Under the pieces are notes generated by a model, which saw only the letters and a program-made list of their open reading frames with translations, ran no database searches and was not told the origin of the DNA. A DNA stretch of 18,933 nt from an uncultured Lachnospiraceae bacterium (GTDB lineage: Bacteria > Bacillota > Clostridia > Lachnospirales > Lachnospiraceae), in the NCBI GenBank assembly GCA_905233835.1, contig CAJOGB010000011.1, positions 1-18,933 of the forward strand, given 5' to 3'. The position numbers and the translations under genes were made by a program. Below, piece by piece: positions 1-7,667 of the stretch (the first letter of the stretch is position 1; each line of letters starts with the position of its first letter).

Positions 1-912
1 ATGGCAAGCGACAGCGAGGCATATGCTCTTTTGGCTAGTGAATCTGATGTCGTTGCAACCGGAACCGGTGACGGTACTGTATACGGATATACCAATATCG
101 GTATCGTTCAGGTAGACGGAAACTTAAATATTCGTAAAGAAGCTTCCGAAAACGGAGAAATCATCGGAAAGATTAAAAACGGCGGTGCCGTTAACGTTCT
201 TGATTCTGCTGACGGTTGGGTTCATATTTCTTCCGGTAAAGTGGAAGGATATGTGAGTGCCGACTATTTGGTTACCGGTCAGGAAGCTGTTGAATTGGCA
301 AATCAGTTGGTTGCATGGGTAGCAACCGCTACAGGTGACGGACTACGTATTCGTCAGGAGCCCAATACCGATTCACCGATTATTATTAACGTAAGTTCCG
401 GTGAAAAACTGGATATGGTTGAGGACATGGGAGACTGGGTTAAGGTTTCCATCGATGGTGATGAAGGTTATGTATCAGCAGATTATGTAACCATTGCCCA
501 GGAATTAGAGCACGCCATGACTTTGGAAGAAGTTAACTTCGGTGCCGGTGTAAACGGTACACGTGCTTCCCTTTGTACCTTTGCTTTACAGTACGTAGGA
601 AACCCATATGTATGGGGTGGTACCTCTCTTACAAAGGGTGCCGATTGTTCCGGATTCGTACTTTCTGTATTTGCGAACTATGGAATCTATTTGCCGCATT
701 CATCACGTGCACAGGCAAACTGCGGTACCAAGATTTCTGCATCCGAGGCTCAGCCGGGAGACTTGTTCTTCTACGGAAGCGGATCTATCAGCCATGTTGC
801 TATCTACATTGGTAACGGACAGATTGTACATGCGTCTAACCGCCGTACAGGAATCAAGATTTCATCCGCATACTATCGTAACCCGCTTAAGGTTGTACGC
901 ATTCTTAACTAA
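1..912 (+). CDS. SH3b-SH3b-NlpC/P60 cell-wall peptidase, 5' partial
   Basis: Peptidoglycan endopeptidase of the NlpC/P60 family, which cleaves the D-Glu to diamino-acid bond in stem peptides outside the membrane. The visible 303 residues hold two bacterial SH3 domains (about 36-92 and 110-164, each ending in the shared segment EGYVSADY) and a C-terminal NlpC/P60 domain (about 188-302). The catalytic cysteine is C216 in GADCSGF, the catalytic histidine is H265 in SHVAIYIG, and the third polar residue is probably H277. The frame is open from the first base. The codon at base 1 is ATG, but the protein lacks the signal peptide such enzymes carry, so I infer that the true start lies upstream of the window. 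The first 35 residues are low-complexity Ser/Ala/Gly/Asp linker. The gene ends before a structured intergenic element and is probably unlinked to rpsO transcription. Confidence 0.9.
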   Translation: MASDSEAYALLASESDVVATGTGDGTVYGYTNIGIVQVDGNLNIRKEASENGEIIGKIKNGGAVNVLDSADGWVHISSGKVEGYVSADYLVTGQEAVELANQLVAWVATATGDGLRIRQEPNTDSPIIINVSSGEKLDMVEDMGDWVKVSIDGDEGYVSADYVTIAQELEHAMTLEEVNFGAGVNGTRASLCTFALQYVGNPYVWGGTSLTKGADCSGFVLSVFANYGIYLPHSSRAQANCGTKISASEAQPGDLFFYGSGSISHVAIYIGNGQIVHASNRRTGIKISSAYYRNPLKVVRILN

Positions 913-930
913 ATAGTAATTTAAACTACT

Positions 931-1070
931 AAATGGAATTTCACATATAATACTCTCGCCGGATTCGCTATCGCCGTGTCCTCACGCAAGGGTACTAAAC
1001 TCACTTCGTTCGTTAAGTGCCCGCGTTGCGGACGTCCTTGCGAGAGTATTATATGCTGAAATTCCAATTT
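931..1070. repeat. Long inverted-repeat element 1 with GC-rich head
   Basis: The left arm at 931-959 and the right arm at 1040-1070 are reverse complements over about 29 positions, broken only by two single-base indels. The arms include ATAATACTCTCGC and its partner GCGAGAGTATTAT. The 80-base head between them is GC-rich and self-complementary: CACTT (1002-1006) pairs with AAGTG (1015-1019), and GTCC (978-981) pairs with GGAC (1030-1033). CGCAAGG (985-991) can pair with CCTTGCG (1036-1042), which competes with the arm base at 1040-1046. No T-run follows, so it is not a standard terminator. It could be a non-autonomous palindromic repeat family or a structured RNA. Confidence 0.8.
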
Positions 1071-1093
1071 ACATGTTATTTATAAATATACTC

Positions 1094-1125
1094 TTTACAA
1101 AAGAAGGTATTTTTGTTAATATAAT
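1094..1125 (+). promoter_or_regulatory. Putative rpsO promoter
   Basis: A perfect -10 hexamer TATAAT lies at 1120-1125. The best -35-like sequences are TTTACA at 1094-1099 or TTACAA at 1095-1100, with a long 19-20 bp spacer, so the -35 match is imperfect. Transcription would start near 1132 and give a leader of about 80 nt ahead of the rpsO start codon. Confidence 0.55.
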
Positions 1126-1126
1126 C

Positions 1127-1204
1127 GGCGTGTGAGTTTGCCCTTACTCAGTGTTTTGGATACTCCAACGGACACTTGGTATGAGGCGTATTAAAAATAG
1201 GAGG
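1127..1204 (+). promoter_or_regulatory. Structured rpsO leader, possible S15 autoregulatory site
   Basis: The leader can fold into a hairpin with an internal loop: AGTGT (1150-1154) pairs with ACACT (1172-1176), and inside it TTGG (1156-1159) pairs with CCAA (1165-1168). A further CTC/GAG pairing can extend the base. S15 represses its own synthesis through structured leaders in several bacterial groups, which use different folds. Assigning this leader to S15 control is inference from position and structure. The AGGAGG ribosome binding site at 1199-1204 lies just after it. Confidence 0.45.
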
Positions 1205-1212
1205 AATCAAAC

Positions 1213-1479
1213 ATGATTACAAAAGAGAAGAAAACAGCTATCATTAATGAGTATGCTACAACTCCTGGTGATACAGGTTCACCGGAAGTACAGATCGCAG
1301 TTTTAACTGCACGTATTGCAGAGCTTACCGAGCACTTAAAGGAGAACCCGAAGGATCATCATTCTCGTCGCGGACTTCTTAAAATGGTAGGTAAGAGACG
1401 TAATCTTCTTAAGTATTTAAAGAATACCGATATTGAAAGATATCGTTCATTAATCGAGAGATTAGGCCTTAGAAAATAA
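1213..1479 (+). CDS. rpsO: 30S ribosomal protein S15
   Basis: Primary 16S rRNA-binding protein of the small subunit platform, binding the three-way junction of helices 20-22. The 88-residue product has the usual family length and the conserved signatures TGSPEVQIA, HHSRRGLLKMVGKRR and the C-terminal LIERLGLRK. ATG at 1213 is preceded by AGGAGG at 1199-1204 with 8 bases spacing. It lies directly upstream of pnp, the same arrangement as the classical rpsO-pnp operon of other bacteria. Expression is probably driven by the promoter at 1094-1125 and may be controlled through the structured leader. Nothing in the protein is unusual. Confidence 0.98.
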   Translation: MITKEKKTAIINEYATTPGDTGSPEVQIAVLTARIAELTEHLKENPKDHHSRRGLLKMVGKRRNLLKYLKNTDIERYRSLIERLGLRK

Positions 1480-1490
1480 TTTTGTTTTTA

Positions 1491-1526
1491 AGAGCGGGGT
1501 ATTTATATATTCCGCTCTAATTTTAA
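1491..1526 (+). terminator. Weak terminator or attenuator after rpsO
   Basis: AGAGCGG (1491-1497) pairs with CCGCTCT (1512-1518) around an AT-rich loop, followed by the interrupted T-rich stretch AATTTTAATT. The short stem and broken T-tract suggest partial termination or processing between rpsO and pnp rather than full isolation. Confidence 0.5.
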
Positions 1527-1605
1527 TTGCAGGCATGTCTTCCGAGACCACTGATAATATCAGGAAGTTTTTCCTTGTATTTTCAGTAGTTTCGGCTGCC
1601 TGCGA
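1527..1605 (+). promoter_or_regulatory. Long leader hairpin upstream of pnp
   Basis: Three stacked helices form one long stem-loop. GCAGGC (1529-1534) pairs with GCCTGC (1598-1603). A 13-bp helix with one wobble and one mismatch joins 1542-1554 to 1583-1595. An apical hairpin joins AGGAA (1562-1566) to TTCCT (1571-1575) with loop GTTT. In Escherichia coli the pnp leader forms a long stem that RNase III cuts and PNPase then uses for autoregulation. The same position and shape here suggest an analogous control, which is inference. Confidence 0.6.
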
Positions 1606-1632
1606 AATATATAAGCCAAAAGGAGAAAGTAT

Positions 1633-3723
1633 ATGGCAGCAAAAACATTTACAATGGAACTTGCCGGACGTACACTTCGTGTAGACGTAGGTCGTGTGGC
1701 AGCACAGGCAAACGGAGCAGTGCTCATTCAGTATGGTGAAACCACCGTTTTATCTACAGCAACCGCTTCTGATAAGCCGAGAGAAGGAATTGATTTCTTC
1801 CCGCTTTCAGTTGAGTTTGAAGAAAAGTTATATTCCGTTGGAAAAATCCCGGGTGGATTTAACAAACGTGAAGGAAAGGCATCTGAGAATTCCATTCTTA
1901 CCGCTCGTGTAATCGACCGTCCGATGCGTCCTTTGTTCCCGAAGGATTTTCGTAATGACGTTACATTAAACAATATGGTTATGTCTGTTGACCCTGAGTG
2001 CCGTCCGGAAGTTGTAGCTATGCTTGGTACAGCTATGGCAGCAACTATTTCCGATATTCCTTTCGATGGCCCATGTGCTATGACACAGGTTGGTATGGTT
2101 GACGGTAACTTTATCATTAACCCGTCTCAGGAACAGTGGGATAAGGGTGATTTAAAACTTACCGTAGCTTCCACTTCCGAGAAAGTCATCATGATTGAAG
2201 CCGGAGCTAATGAAATTCCGGAAGATAAGATGATTGAAGCTATCTACATGGCTCATGATGTTAACCAGACCATTATCGCATTCATCAATCAGATGGTAGC
2301 AGAAGTTGGTAAGCAGAAGTTTACTTATACTTCATGTGCAATCCCTGAAGAAATGTTTGCAAAGATGAAGGAAATCGTTCCTCCTGCAGAAATGGAAGAT
2401 GCAGTATTTACTGACGTTAAGCAGGACAGAGAAGCAAACGTTAAGGCTATTACAGAACGCCTTGCAGAAGCTTTTGCAGATAACGAAGAGTGGCTTGCAG
2501 TATTGGATGAAGCTGTATACCAGTATGAGAAGAAGACTGTACGTAAGATGATTTTAAAGGATCACAAACGTCCGGATGGTCGTGCCATCGATCAGATTCG
2601 TCCTCTTTCTGCTGAAATTGATTTAATTCCGAGAGTTCACGGTTCTGCTATGTTTACACGTGGACAGACTCAGATTTGCGATGTAGTAACATTGGCGCCT
2701 CTTTCCGAAGCACAGCGTGTAGACGGATTGGATGAGTTTGTTACCGAAAAGCGCTATATGCATCAGTACAACTTCCCGTCATACTCCGTAGGTGAGACAA
2801 AGCCTTCCCGCGGACCGGGACGTCGTGAAATCGGACACGGTGCATTGGCTGAGCGTGCATTACTTCCGGTGTTGCCGTCAGTTGAAGAGTTCCCATACAC
2901 CATCCGTGCCGTATCCGAGACTTTTGAGTCTAACGGTTCTACTTCTATGGCATCTACCTGTGCAAGCTGTATGTCTCTTATGGCTGCAGGTGTTCCGATT
3001 AAGAAGATGGTAGCCGGTATTTCCTGCGGTCTTGTTACCGGAGATACCGATGATGATTATTTAGTGCTTACCGACATCCAAGGATTGGAAGACTTCTTCG
3101 GAGACATGGACTTTAAGGTAACCGGTACAAAAGACGGTATTACCGCTATCCAGATGGATATTAAGATTCACGGTTTAACCAGACCGATTGTTGAAGAAGC
3201 AATCCGTCGTACAAGAGAAGCTCGTTTCTTCATTATGGATACATGTATGTCTAAGGCAATTGCCGAGCCACGTAAGGAAGTATCTAAGTACGCTCCTAAG
3301 ATTGTTCAGATTCAGATCGACCCTGCAAAGATTGGTGATGTTGTTGGACAGCGTGGTAAGACCATTAATGAGATTATCGAACGCACCGGCGTTAAGATTG
3401 ATATTACCGATGACGGTGCAGTATCCGTTTGCGGAACCGATCCTGAAAAGATGGATGAAGCCATCAAGATGATTCAGATTATTACAACTGAATTTGAAAA
3501 AGGTCAGAAGTTCACCGGTAAGGTTATTAGCATTAAAGAATTCGGCGCCTTCGTTGAATTTGCTCCGGGCAAAGAAGGAATGGTTCATATTTCTAAGATT
3601 GCCAATGAAAGAATTGAGCATGTAGAAGATGTTCTTACTTTAGGAGATACCGTTAATGTGGTTTGCTTAGGTAAGGATAAGATGGGAAGAATCAGCTTCT
3701 CCATTAAAGACGCTGAAAACTAA
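1633..3723 (+). CDS. pnp: Polyribonucleotide nucleotidyltransferase (PNPase)
   Basis: Phosphorolytic 3'-to-5' exoribonuclease that degrades mRNA and releases nucleoside diphosphates; it forms a trimeric ring. The 696-residue protein is full length for the family. In order it has a first RNase PH-like domain (about 12-145), a helical linker, a second catalytic RNase PH domain with SNGSTSMAS and the acidic motif GDTDDDYLVLTDI, a KH domain (about 553-612) with the GQRG loop in IGDVVGQRGKTINEII, and an S1 domain (about 623-693) with FTGKVISIKEFGAFVEF. ATG at 1633 follows AAAGGAG at 1619-1625. The gene sits 153 bases after rpsO behind a long RNA hairpin and ends before a strong terminator. Cysteines replace some usual small residues after the SNGST motif (CASCMS), which seems harmless. 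Confidence 0.98.
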   Translation: MAAKTFTMELAGRTLRVDVGRVAAQANGAVLIQYGETTVLSTATASDKPREGIDFFPLSVEFEEKLYSVGKIPGGFNKREGKASENSILTARVIDRPMRPLFPKDFRNDVTLNNMVMSVDPECRPEVVAMLGTAMAATISDIPFDGPCAMTQVGMVDGNFIINPSQEQWDKGDLKLTVASTSEKVIMIEAGANEIPEDKMIEAIYMAHDVNQTIIAFINQMVAEVGKQKFTYTSCAIPEEMFAKMKEIVPPAEMEDAVFTDVKQDREANVKAITERLAEAFADNEEWLAVLDEAVYQYEKKTVRKMILKDHKRPDGRAIDQIRPLSAEIDLIPRVHGSAMFTRGQTQICDVVTLAPLSEAQRVDGLDEFVTEKRYMHQYNFPSYSVGETKPSRGPGRREIGHGALAERALLPVLPSVEEFPYTIRAVSETFESNGSTSMASTCASCMSLMAAGVPIKKMVAGISCGLVTGDTDDDYLVLTDIQGLEDFFGDMDFKVTGTKDGITAIQMDIKIHGLTRPIVEEAIRRTREARFFIMDTCMSKAIAEPRKEVSKYAPKIVQIQIDPAKIGDVVGQRGKTINEIIERTGVKIDITDDGAVSVCGTDPEKMDEAIKMIQIITTEFEKGQKFTGKVISIKEFGAFVEFAPGKEGMVHISKIANERIEHVEDVLTLGDTVNVVCLGKDKMGRISFSIKDAEN

Positions 3724-3735
3724 AAAGCATACTTG

Positions 3736-3772
3736 GCGCATCCTTAATGTTTAAGGATGCGCTTTATTTTTG
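3736..3772 (+). terminator. Rho-independent terminator after pnp
   Basis: A perfect 12-bp stem joins GCGCATCCTTAA (3736-3747) to TTAAGGATGCGC (3751-3762) with a 3-base loop, followed by TTTATTTTT. This is a strong intrinsic terminator closing the rpsO-pnp unit. Confidence 0.93.
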
Positions 3773-3788
3773 CAGAGGAAGAATTTTT

Positions 3789-5008
3789 TTGAGTAAAGTA
3801 ATTGTTGTCGGTGGCGGTGCCGCAGGAATGATGGCTGCATATGCGGCAGGGATGTGCGGACACGAAGTCACCTTATATGAAAAAAACGAAAAAATTGGAA
3901 AAAAGATATACATTACCGGGAAAGGCAGATGTAATTTTACGAATGCCGTTTCGGTGGAGGAGTTTTTAAAGCAAATGAGAAGTTTCTCTACAGTGCGCTT
4001 TACACCTTAGATTCCGATGCCGTTATGGCATTTATGGAGCAGTGGGGTACACCCATTAAGGTAGAGCGCGGAAACCGTGCGTTTCCCGAGTCGGATCACG
4101 CATCGGATATTACAAAGGCTTTAAAAAATGCCATGGATTCCGTAGGAGTTAAGGTCTTTTTAAATACGGGTGTAAAGGATATTTTGATTTCCGAAGGCAG
4201 AGCAAGCGGTGTGTTGTTGGAAAACGGAAAAAAAGAGCATTCGGATGCCGTTATTTTGGCAACCGGAGGACTTTCATATCCAACCACAGGTTCCACGGGA
4301 GACGGCTATACCTTTTCAAAAAGGCTGGGAATGAAGGTGACGCCTTTGCATCCGGCGCTGGTCCCTTTTGAAGTAAAGGAAAAGGATATTTATGATTTGC
4401 AGGGACTATCCCTAAAGAATGTGTCCATAAAAGTCGTTGATGATTCCAAAGTTTATTTTGAGGATTTCGGAGAGATGCTGTTTACCCATTTTGGTATCAG
4501 TGGTCCGTTGGTTTTATCCGCATCTTCTTTGGTGACATCTGTTTTGGCAAATCGTCCCTTAAACTTTGTCATAGATTTTAAGCCGGCCTTAAGTTATGAT
4601 AAGTTAGATGAGAAACTGCTTCGTATGATTTCGGAACATCCGAAGAAAAAAGTATCCTTTGTTTTAACTAATATGTTACCGAAAAAGTTGGCGGGAGTGG
4701 TTGAGAAGCGTCTAAAGATTTCGGAAGAAAAGAATTTATCGGATCTTACGAAAGAAGAAAGACATCGTATGATTTCGGGCTTAAAGGAGTTTTCTCTTAC
4801 GCTTTTAAAGACCAGAGGGTTTAAAGAAGCTATTATTACACAGGGTGGAATATCCGTAAAGGAAATAAATCCATCCACCATGGAGGCGAAATGTGTGCCT
4901 TCATTATATGTCTGCGGTGAAGTGTTGGATGTGGATGCTTTTACCGGAGGATTTAATTTACAAATCGCATTTTCTACCGGCTATTTGGCCGGAACCAGTA
5001 TTTCCTAG
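3789..5008 (+). pseudogene. BaiN/HI0933-family FAD oxidoreductase, frameshifted
   Basis: Flavoprotein of the HI0933/BaiN family (NAD(P)/FAD-dependent oxidoreductase, often labelled aminoacetone oxidase family; physiological substrate unclear). Frame 1 runs from TTG 3789 to a stop at 4008-4010 and encodes the dinucleotide-binding VVGGGAAGMMAA and GKGRCNFTN. The rest lies in the -1 frame to 5008 and ends with the family signature GEVLDVDAFTGGFNLQIAF. The switch is at about 3971: the -1 frame reads on directly as GCA AAT GAG AAG, giving the natural continuation ANEKFLYSALYTLDS. Rejoined, the product is 406 residues, normal for the family. The shift falls on the heptamer T TTA AAG (3965-3971), so a one-base loss, a sequencing error and -1 recoding are all possible. 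TTG 3789 is chosen because the protein start fits the family and AGAGGAAG lies upstream. An ATG at 4025 has no ribosome binding site. Confidence 0.85.
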
Positions 5009-5017
5009 GAGGTTAAC

Positions 5018-5683
5018 ATGGGATTTAATGTAGCAATCGACGGACCTGCAGGTGCGGGAAAGAGTACCATTGCAAAACGTTTGGCAAAGGAACTTGGTTT
5101 TATTTATGTGGATACCGGTGCCATGTATCGTGCCATCGGTTTGTATATGATGAATAACGGTATCGACGGAGCGGATGAAGAGGCGGTTTCTTCAAAAGTA
5201 GAAGATGTTGTTGTCTCATTAGCTTACGAGGACGGCACACAAAAGGTACTTTTAAACGGAGAGGATGTTTCCGGACTTATTCGTACCGAAAAGGTAAGTG
5301 CCATGGCTTCACAGACTTCCGCATATCGTAAAGTTCGTGAACATCTTTTGGATTTACAACGGGATATGGCAAAGAATAACGATGTTTTAATGGATGGACG
5401 TGATATCGGAACCACCATTTTGCCAAATGCGGATGTTAAGATTTATTTGACGGCTTCCGTTGAAGAACGTGCGAGACGTCGCTATGAAGAGTATTTATTA
5501 AAGGGCGAAGCAGCCGATTTGGAAGAAATCAAAGAGGATATTCGCACCAGAGATCATAACGATATGACACGTGCCGTATCTCCACTTAAAAAGGCGGATG
5601 ATGCCATCGAAGTGGATACGTCCCATATGACCGTTGATGAAGTGGTGGATCATATTAAAAATCTTTGCAAAGAGAGAATGTAA
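5018..5683 (+). CDS. cmk: Cytidylate kinase (CMP kinase)
   Basis: Phosphorylates CMP and dCMP to the diphosphates using ATP, in pyrimidine salvage and supply. The 221-residue protein begins with the P-loop GPAGAGKST (residues 9-17), followed by the nucleotide-kinase segment YVDTGAMYRA and the substrate and lid elements MDGRDIGTTILP and RARRRYEEY. Length is typical of the bacterial Cmk family. ATG 5018 follows AGGAGG (5007-5012), which overlaps the stop codon of the flavoprotein gene, so the two are translationally close. It abuts ispH with no intervening base. The flavoprotein-cmk-ispH-S1 protein order is common in Clostridia. Nothing abnormal was seen. Confidence 0.97.
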   Translation: MGFNVAIDGPAGAGKSTIAKRLAKELGFIYVDTGAMYRAIGLYMMNNGIDGADEEAVSSKVEDVVVSLAYEDGTQKVLLNGEDVSGLIRTEKVSAMASQTSAYRKVREHLLDLQRDMAKNNDVLMDGRDIGTTILPNADVKIYLTASVEERARRRYEEYLLKGEAADLEEIKEDIRTRDHNDMTRAVSPLKKADDAIEVDTSHMTVDEVVDHIKNLCKERM

Positions 5684-6538
5684 ATGAGAAATGTGGTGGT
5701 TGCGGAAAGCGCCGGCTTTTGTTTTGGCGTGAAACGCGCGGTTGAAATCGTTGAAAAACAGATTTCCGAGAAAAAAGAAAAAAAGATCTACACCTACGGA
5801 CCAATCATTCATAACGAAATCGTTGTGTCCGAGTTTGAAGAACACGGAGTGTCCGTGATCGAAGAAGATGCTTCGCTTGATGATTTGGAACCCGGAATCG
5901 TAATTATTCGTTCTCACGGTGTATCAAAAAATGTGATTGATGATTTAAAGTCTCATGGATTTGAAATCGTTGATGCAACCTGTCCTTTTGTGCTAAAAAT
6001 CCATAAATTGGTACAGGAATTTGACGAAAAAGGTTATTGCATCGTGATTGTCGGAAATCCTTTGCATCCCGAAGTTTCGGGTATTATCGGCTGGATTCCC
6101 AGCGGAAAGTATCACTGTATTTCTTCCGTAGAGGATTTTGAAAAATTAAACTTACCAAAGGATAAAAAAATCGGAATTGTATCCCAAACTACCTTTAACT
6201 ACGATAAATTTCAAGAATTGGTTGAAATTATAGGTCAGAAAGGGTATGATATATGTGCTAAAAATACAATTTGCTCTGCAACAGAGGAAAGACAGAAAGA
6301 AGCGATTCAAATCTCTAAAAATTCTGAGGCCATGATCGTTATCGGAGGAAAATCTTCTTCAAATTCCAGAAAACTGTTTGAAATCTGCAAAGAGAATTGT
6401 GTAAATACTTACTTTATACAGACAAAAGACGATTTAGATTTGTCGGTTCTTCAATCCATTGACGATGTAGGTATTACGGCGGGGGCATCCACCCCAAAAA
6501 AAATTATTGAGGAGGTTCAAAAGAAATGTCAGAAATGA
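5684..6538 (+). CDS. ispH: 4-hydroxy-3-methylbut-2-enyl diphosphate reductase
   Basis: Last enzyme of the MEP isoprenoid pathway: it reduces HMBPP to IPP and DMAPP with a [4Fe-4S] cluster and an external electron donor. The 284-residue protein has the three cluster cysteines C13 (AGFCFGV), C100 (DATCPFV) and C197 (NTICSAT), substrate-binding H43, H78 and H128, and catalytic E130 in GNPLHPEV. ATG 5684 directly follows the cmk stop codon. In many clostridia this enzyme is fused to a downstream S1-domain protein; here the two are separate, with the S1 gene starting inside the last codons of ispH. The alternative name lytB is older. Confidence 0.97.
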   Translation: MRNVVVAESAGFCFGVKRAVEIVEKQISEKKEKKIYTYGPIIHNEIVVSEFEEHGVSVIEEDASLDDLEPGIVIIRSHGVSKNVIDDLKSHGFEIVDATCPFVLKIHKLVQEFDEKGYCIVIVGNPLHPEVSGIIGWIPSGKYHCISSVEDFEKLNLPKDKKIGIVSQTTFNYDKFQELVEIIGQKGYDICAKNTICSATEERQKEAIQISKNSEAMIVIGGKSSSNSRKLFEICKENCVNTYFIQTKDDLDLSVLQSIDDVGITAGASTPKKIIEEVQKKCQK

Positions 6539-7644
6539 GTTTTGAACAAATGTTGGATGAATCTTTTAAAACAATAAGAAATGGAGAAGTGGTTGAAGGT
6601 ACCGTTATTTCAGTTAAGCCTGATGAGATCGTATTAAACATCGGTTATAAATCAGACGGAATCATTACCCGTTCTGAATACACCAACGATAATAACCTCG
6701 ATCTTACTACAGTTGTTAATGTTGACGATCAGATGACCGCTAAGGTTTTAAAAGTAAATGACACAGACGGAGTAGTTCTTCTTTCTTATAAGAGACTTGC
6801 TCAGGAAAAAGGAAACGAAAGATTAAAAGAAGCTTTCGAAAATCAGGAAGTACTTAAAGCAAAGGTTGTACAGATTTTAAAGGGTGGTTTAAGCGTAGTT
6901 GTTGATGAAGCAAGAGTATTCATTCCTGCATCATTGGCATCCGATACTTTTGTCAGAGACTTAAATGAGTTCAAGGATAAAGAAGTTGAATTTGTAATCA
7001 TTGAGTGTGATCCTCATAAGAGAAGAATCATCGGTGACTGCAAGCAGGTTCTCATGAGAAAAAAATCCAAGGCTCAGGAAGAAGTATTATCTCGCATCCA
7101 TGTTGGTGATGTTGTAACCGGTAAGGTTAAGAATATTACAAACTTCGGTGTATTCATCGACTTAGGAGGAGTCGATGGACTTCTTCATGTATCCGAGATG
7201 TCTTGGGGAAGAGTTGAGAATCCTTCCAAGATGTTCAAGGTTGACGATGAAGTTAAGGTATTCGTTAAAGAAGTAAACGAGAATAAGATTGCACTTTCTA
7301 AGAAGTTCCCGGATGAAAACCCATGGAACGGTGCTTCCGATCGTTTTGCTGTAGGAAATGTTGTAAAGGGTACAGTTGCTCGTATGACTGACTTTGGTGC
7401 TTTCGTTGAACTTGCACCGGGTGTAGATGCTTTACTTCATGTTTCACAGATTTCCAACGATCATATTGAAAAGCCGGCTGACGTATTAAAGGTTGGTCAG
7501 GAAGTAGAAGCTAAGATCGTTGAATTCAGAGAAGAAGATCATAAGATTTCTCTTTCCATCAAGGCTTTAACAGCACCGGCTGAAACTGAAGAGGAAGTAG
7601 TTGACGTTGACGTTGAAGCAGTAGCTGCAGAGACAGAAGAATAA
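6526..7644 (+). CDS. Four-domain S1 RNA-binding protein (S1-like ribosomal protein)
   Basis: Cytoplasmic RNA-binding protein resembling the short Gram-positive S1 proteins (YpfD/RpsA-like), thought to bind mRNA or ribosomes; its exact role in Firmicutes is less certain than that of proteobacterial S1. The 372 residues contain four S1 OB-fold repeats at about 20-90, 105-175, 194-260 and 277-347. The last two are the most canonical, with FGVFIDLGGVDGLLHVSEM and FGAFVELAPGVDALLHVSQI. An acidic tail rich in Glu, Val and Ala follows (350-372). ATG 6526 overlaps the end of ispH by 13 bases and sits 10 bases after GAGGAGG. A second ATG at 6535, overlapping the ispH stop as ATGA, is possible but too far from that binding site. 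The overlap suggests translational coupling. Confidence 0.93.
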   Translation: MSEMSFEQMLDESFKTIRNGEVVEGTVISVKPDEIVLNIGYKSDGIITRSEYTNDNNLDLTTVVNVDDQMTAKVLKVNDTDGVVLLSYKRLAQEKGNERLKEAFENQEVLKAKVVQILKGGLSVVVDEARVFIPASLASDTFVRDLNEFKDKEVEFVIIECDPHKRRIIGDCKQVLMRKKSKAQEEVLSRIHVGDVVTGKVKNITNFGVFIDLGGVDGLLHVSEMSWGRVENPSKMFKVDDEVKVFVKEVNENKIALSKKFPDENPWNGASDRFAVGNVVKGTVARMTDFGAFVELAPGVDALLHVSQISNDHIEKPADVLKVGQEVEAKIVEFREEDHKISLSIKALTAPAETEEEVVDVDVEAVAAETEE

Positions 7645-7667
7645 GATTAGATTTGGGGGAATCTGAT

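Larger units (their letters stand above)
913..1212. other. Intergenic region between peptidase gene and rpsO
   Basis: This 300-base gap holds, in order, a weak 5-bp hairpin just after the stop codon, a long inverted-repeat element at 931-1070, a short AT-rich spacer, the rpsO promoter and a structured rpsO leader. I see no coding potential and no classical U-tract terminator for the peptidase gene. The long hairpin may serve that purpose or may be a mobile palindromic element. Confidence 0.6.

Noticed and set aside
608..916. Open frames overlapping the peptidase, pnp, rnf and other genes in other frames or on the opposite strand
   Set aside because: They lack ribosome binding sites and recognisable domains, and all lie within well-supported genes in another frame.
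931..1070. The inverted repeat upstream of rpsO as a simple terminator of the peptidase gene
   Set aside because: There is no T-run after the stem, and it is far longer and more branched than an intrinsic terminator. Some termination effect is still possible.
3747..3788. Upstream extension of the flavoprotein reading frame to ATG 3747
   Set aside because: That codon region lies inside the pnp terminator stem, and the added residues do not resemble the family. TTG 3789 gives the conserved start.
4025..5008. The downstream half of the flavoprotein gene as an independent gene starting at ATG 4025
   Set aside because: No ribosome binding site precedes it, it lacks the FAD-binding N-terminus, and the sequence before it in the same frame continues the family alignment back to 3974. 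It is the second half of a frameshifted gene.
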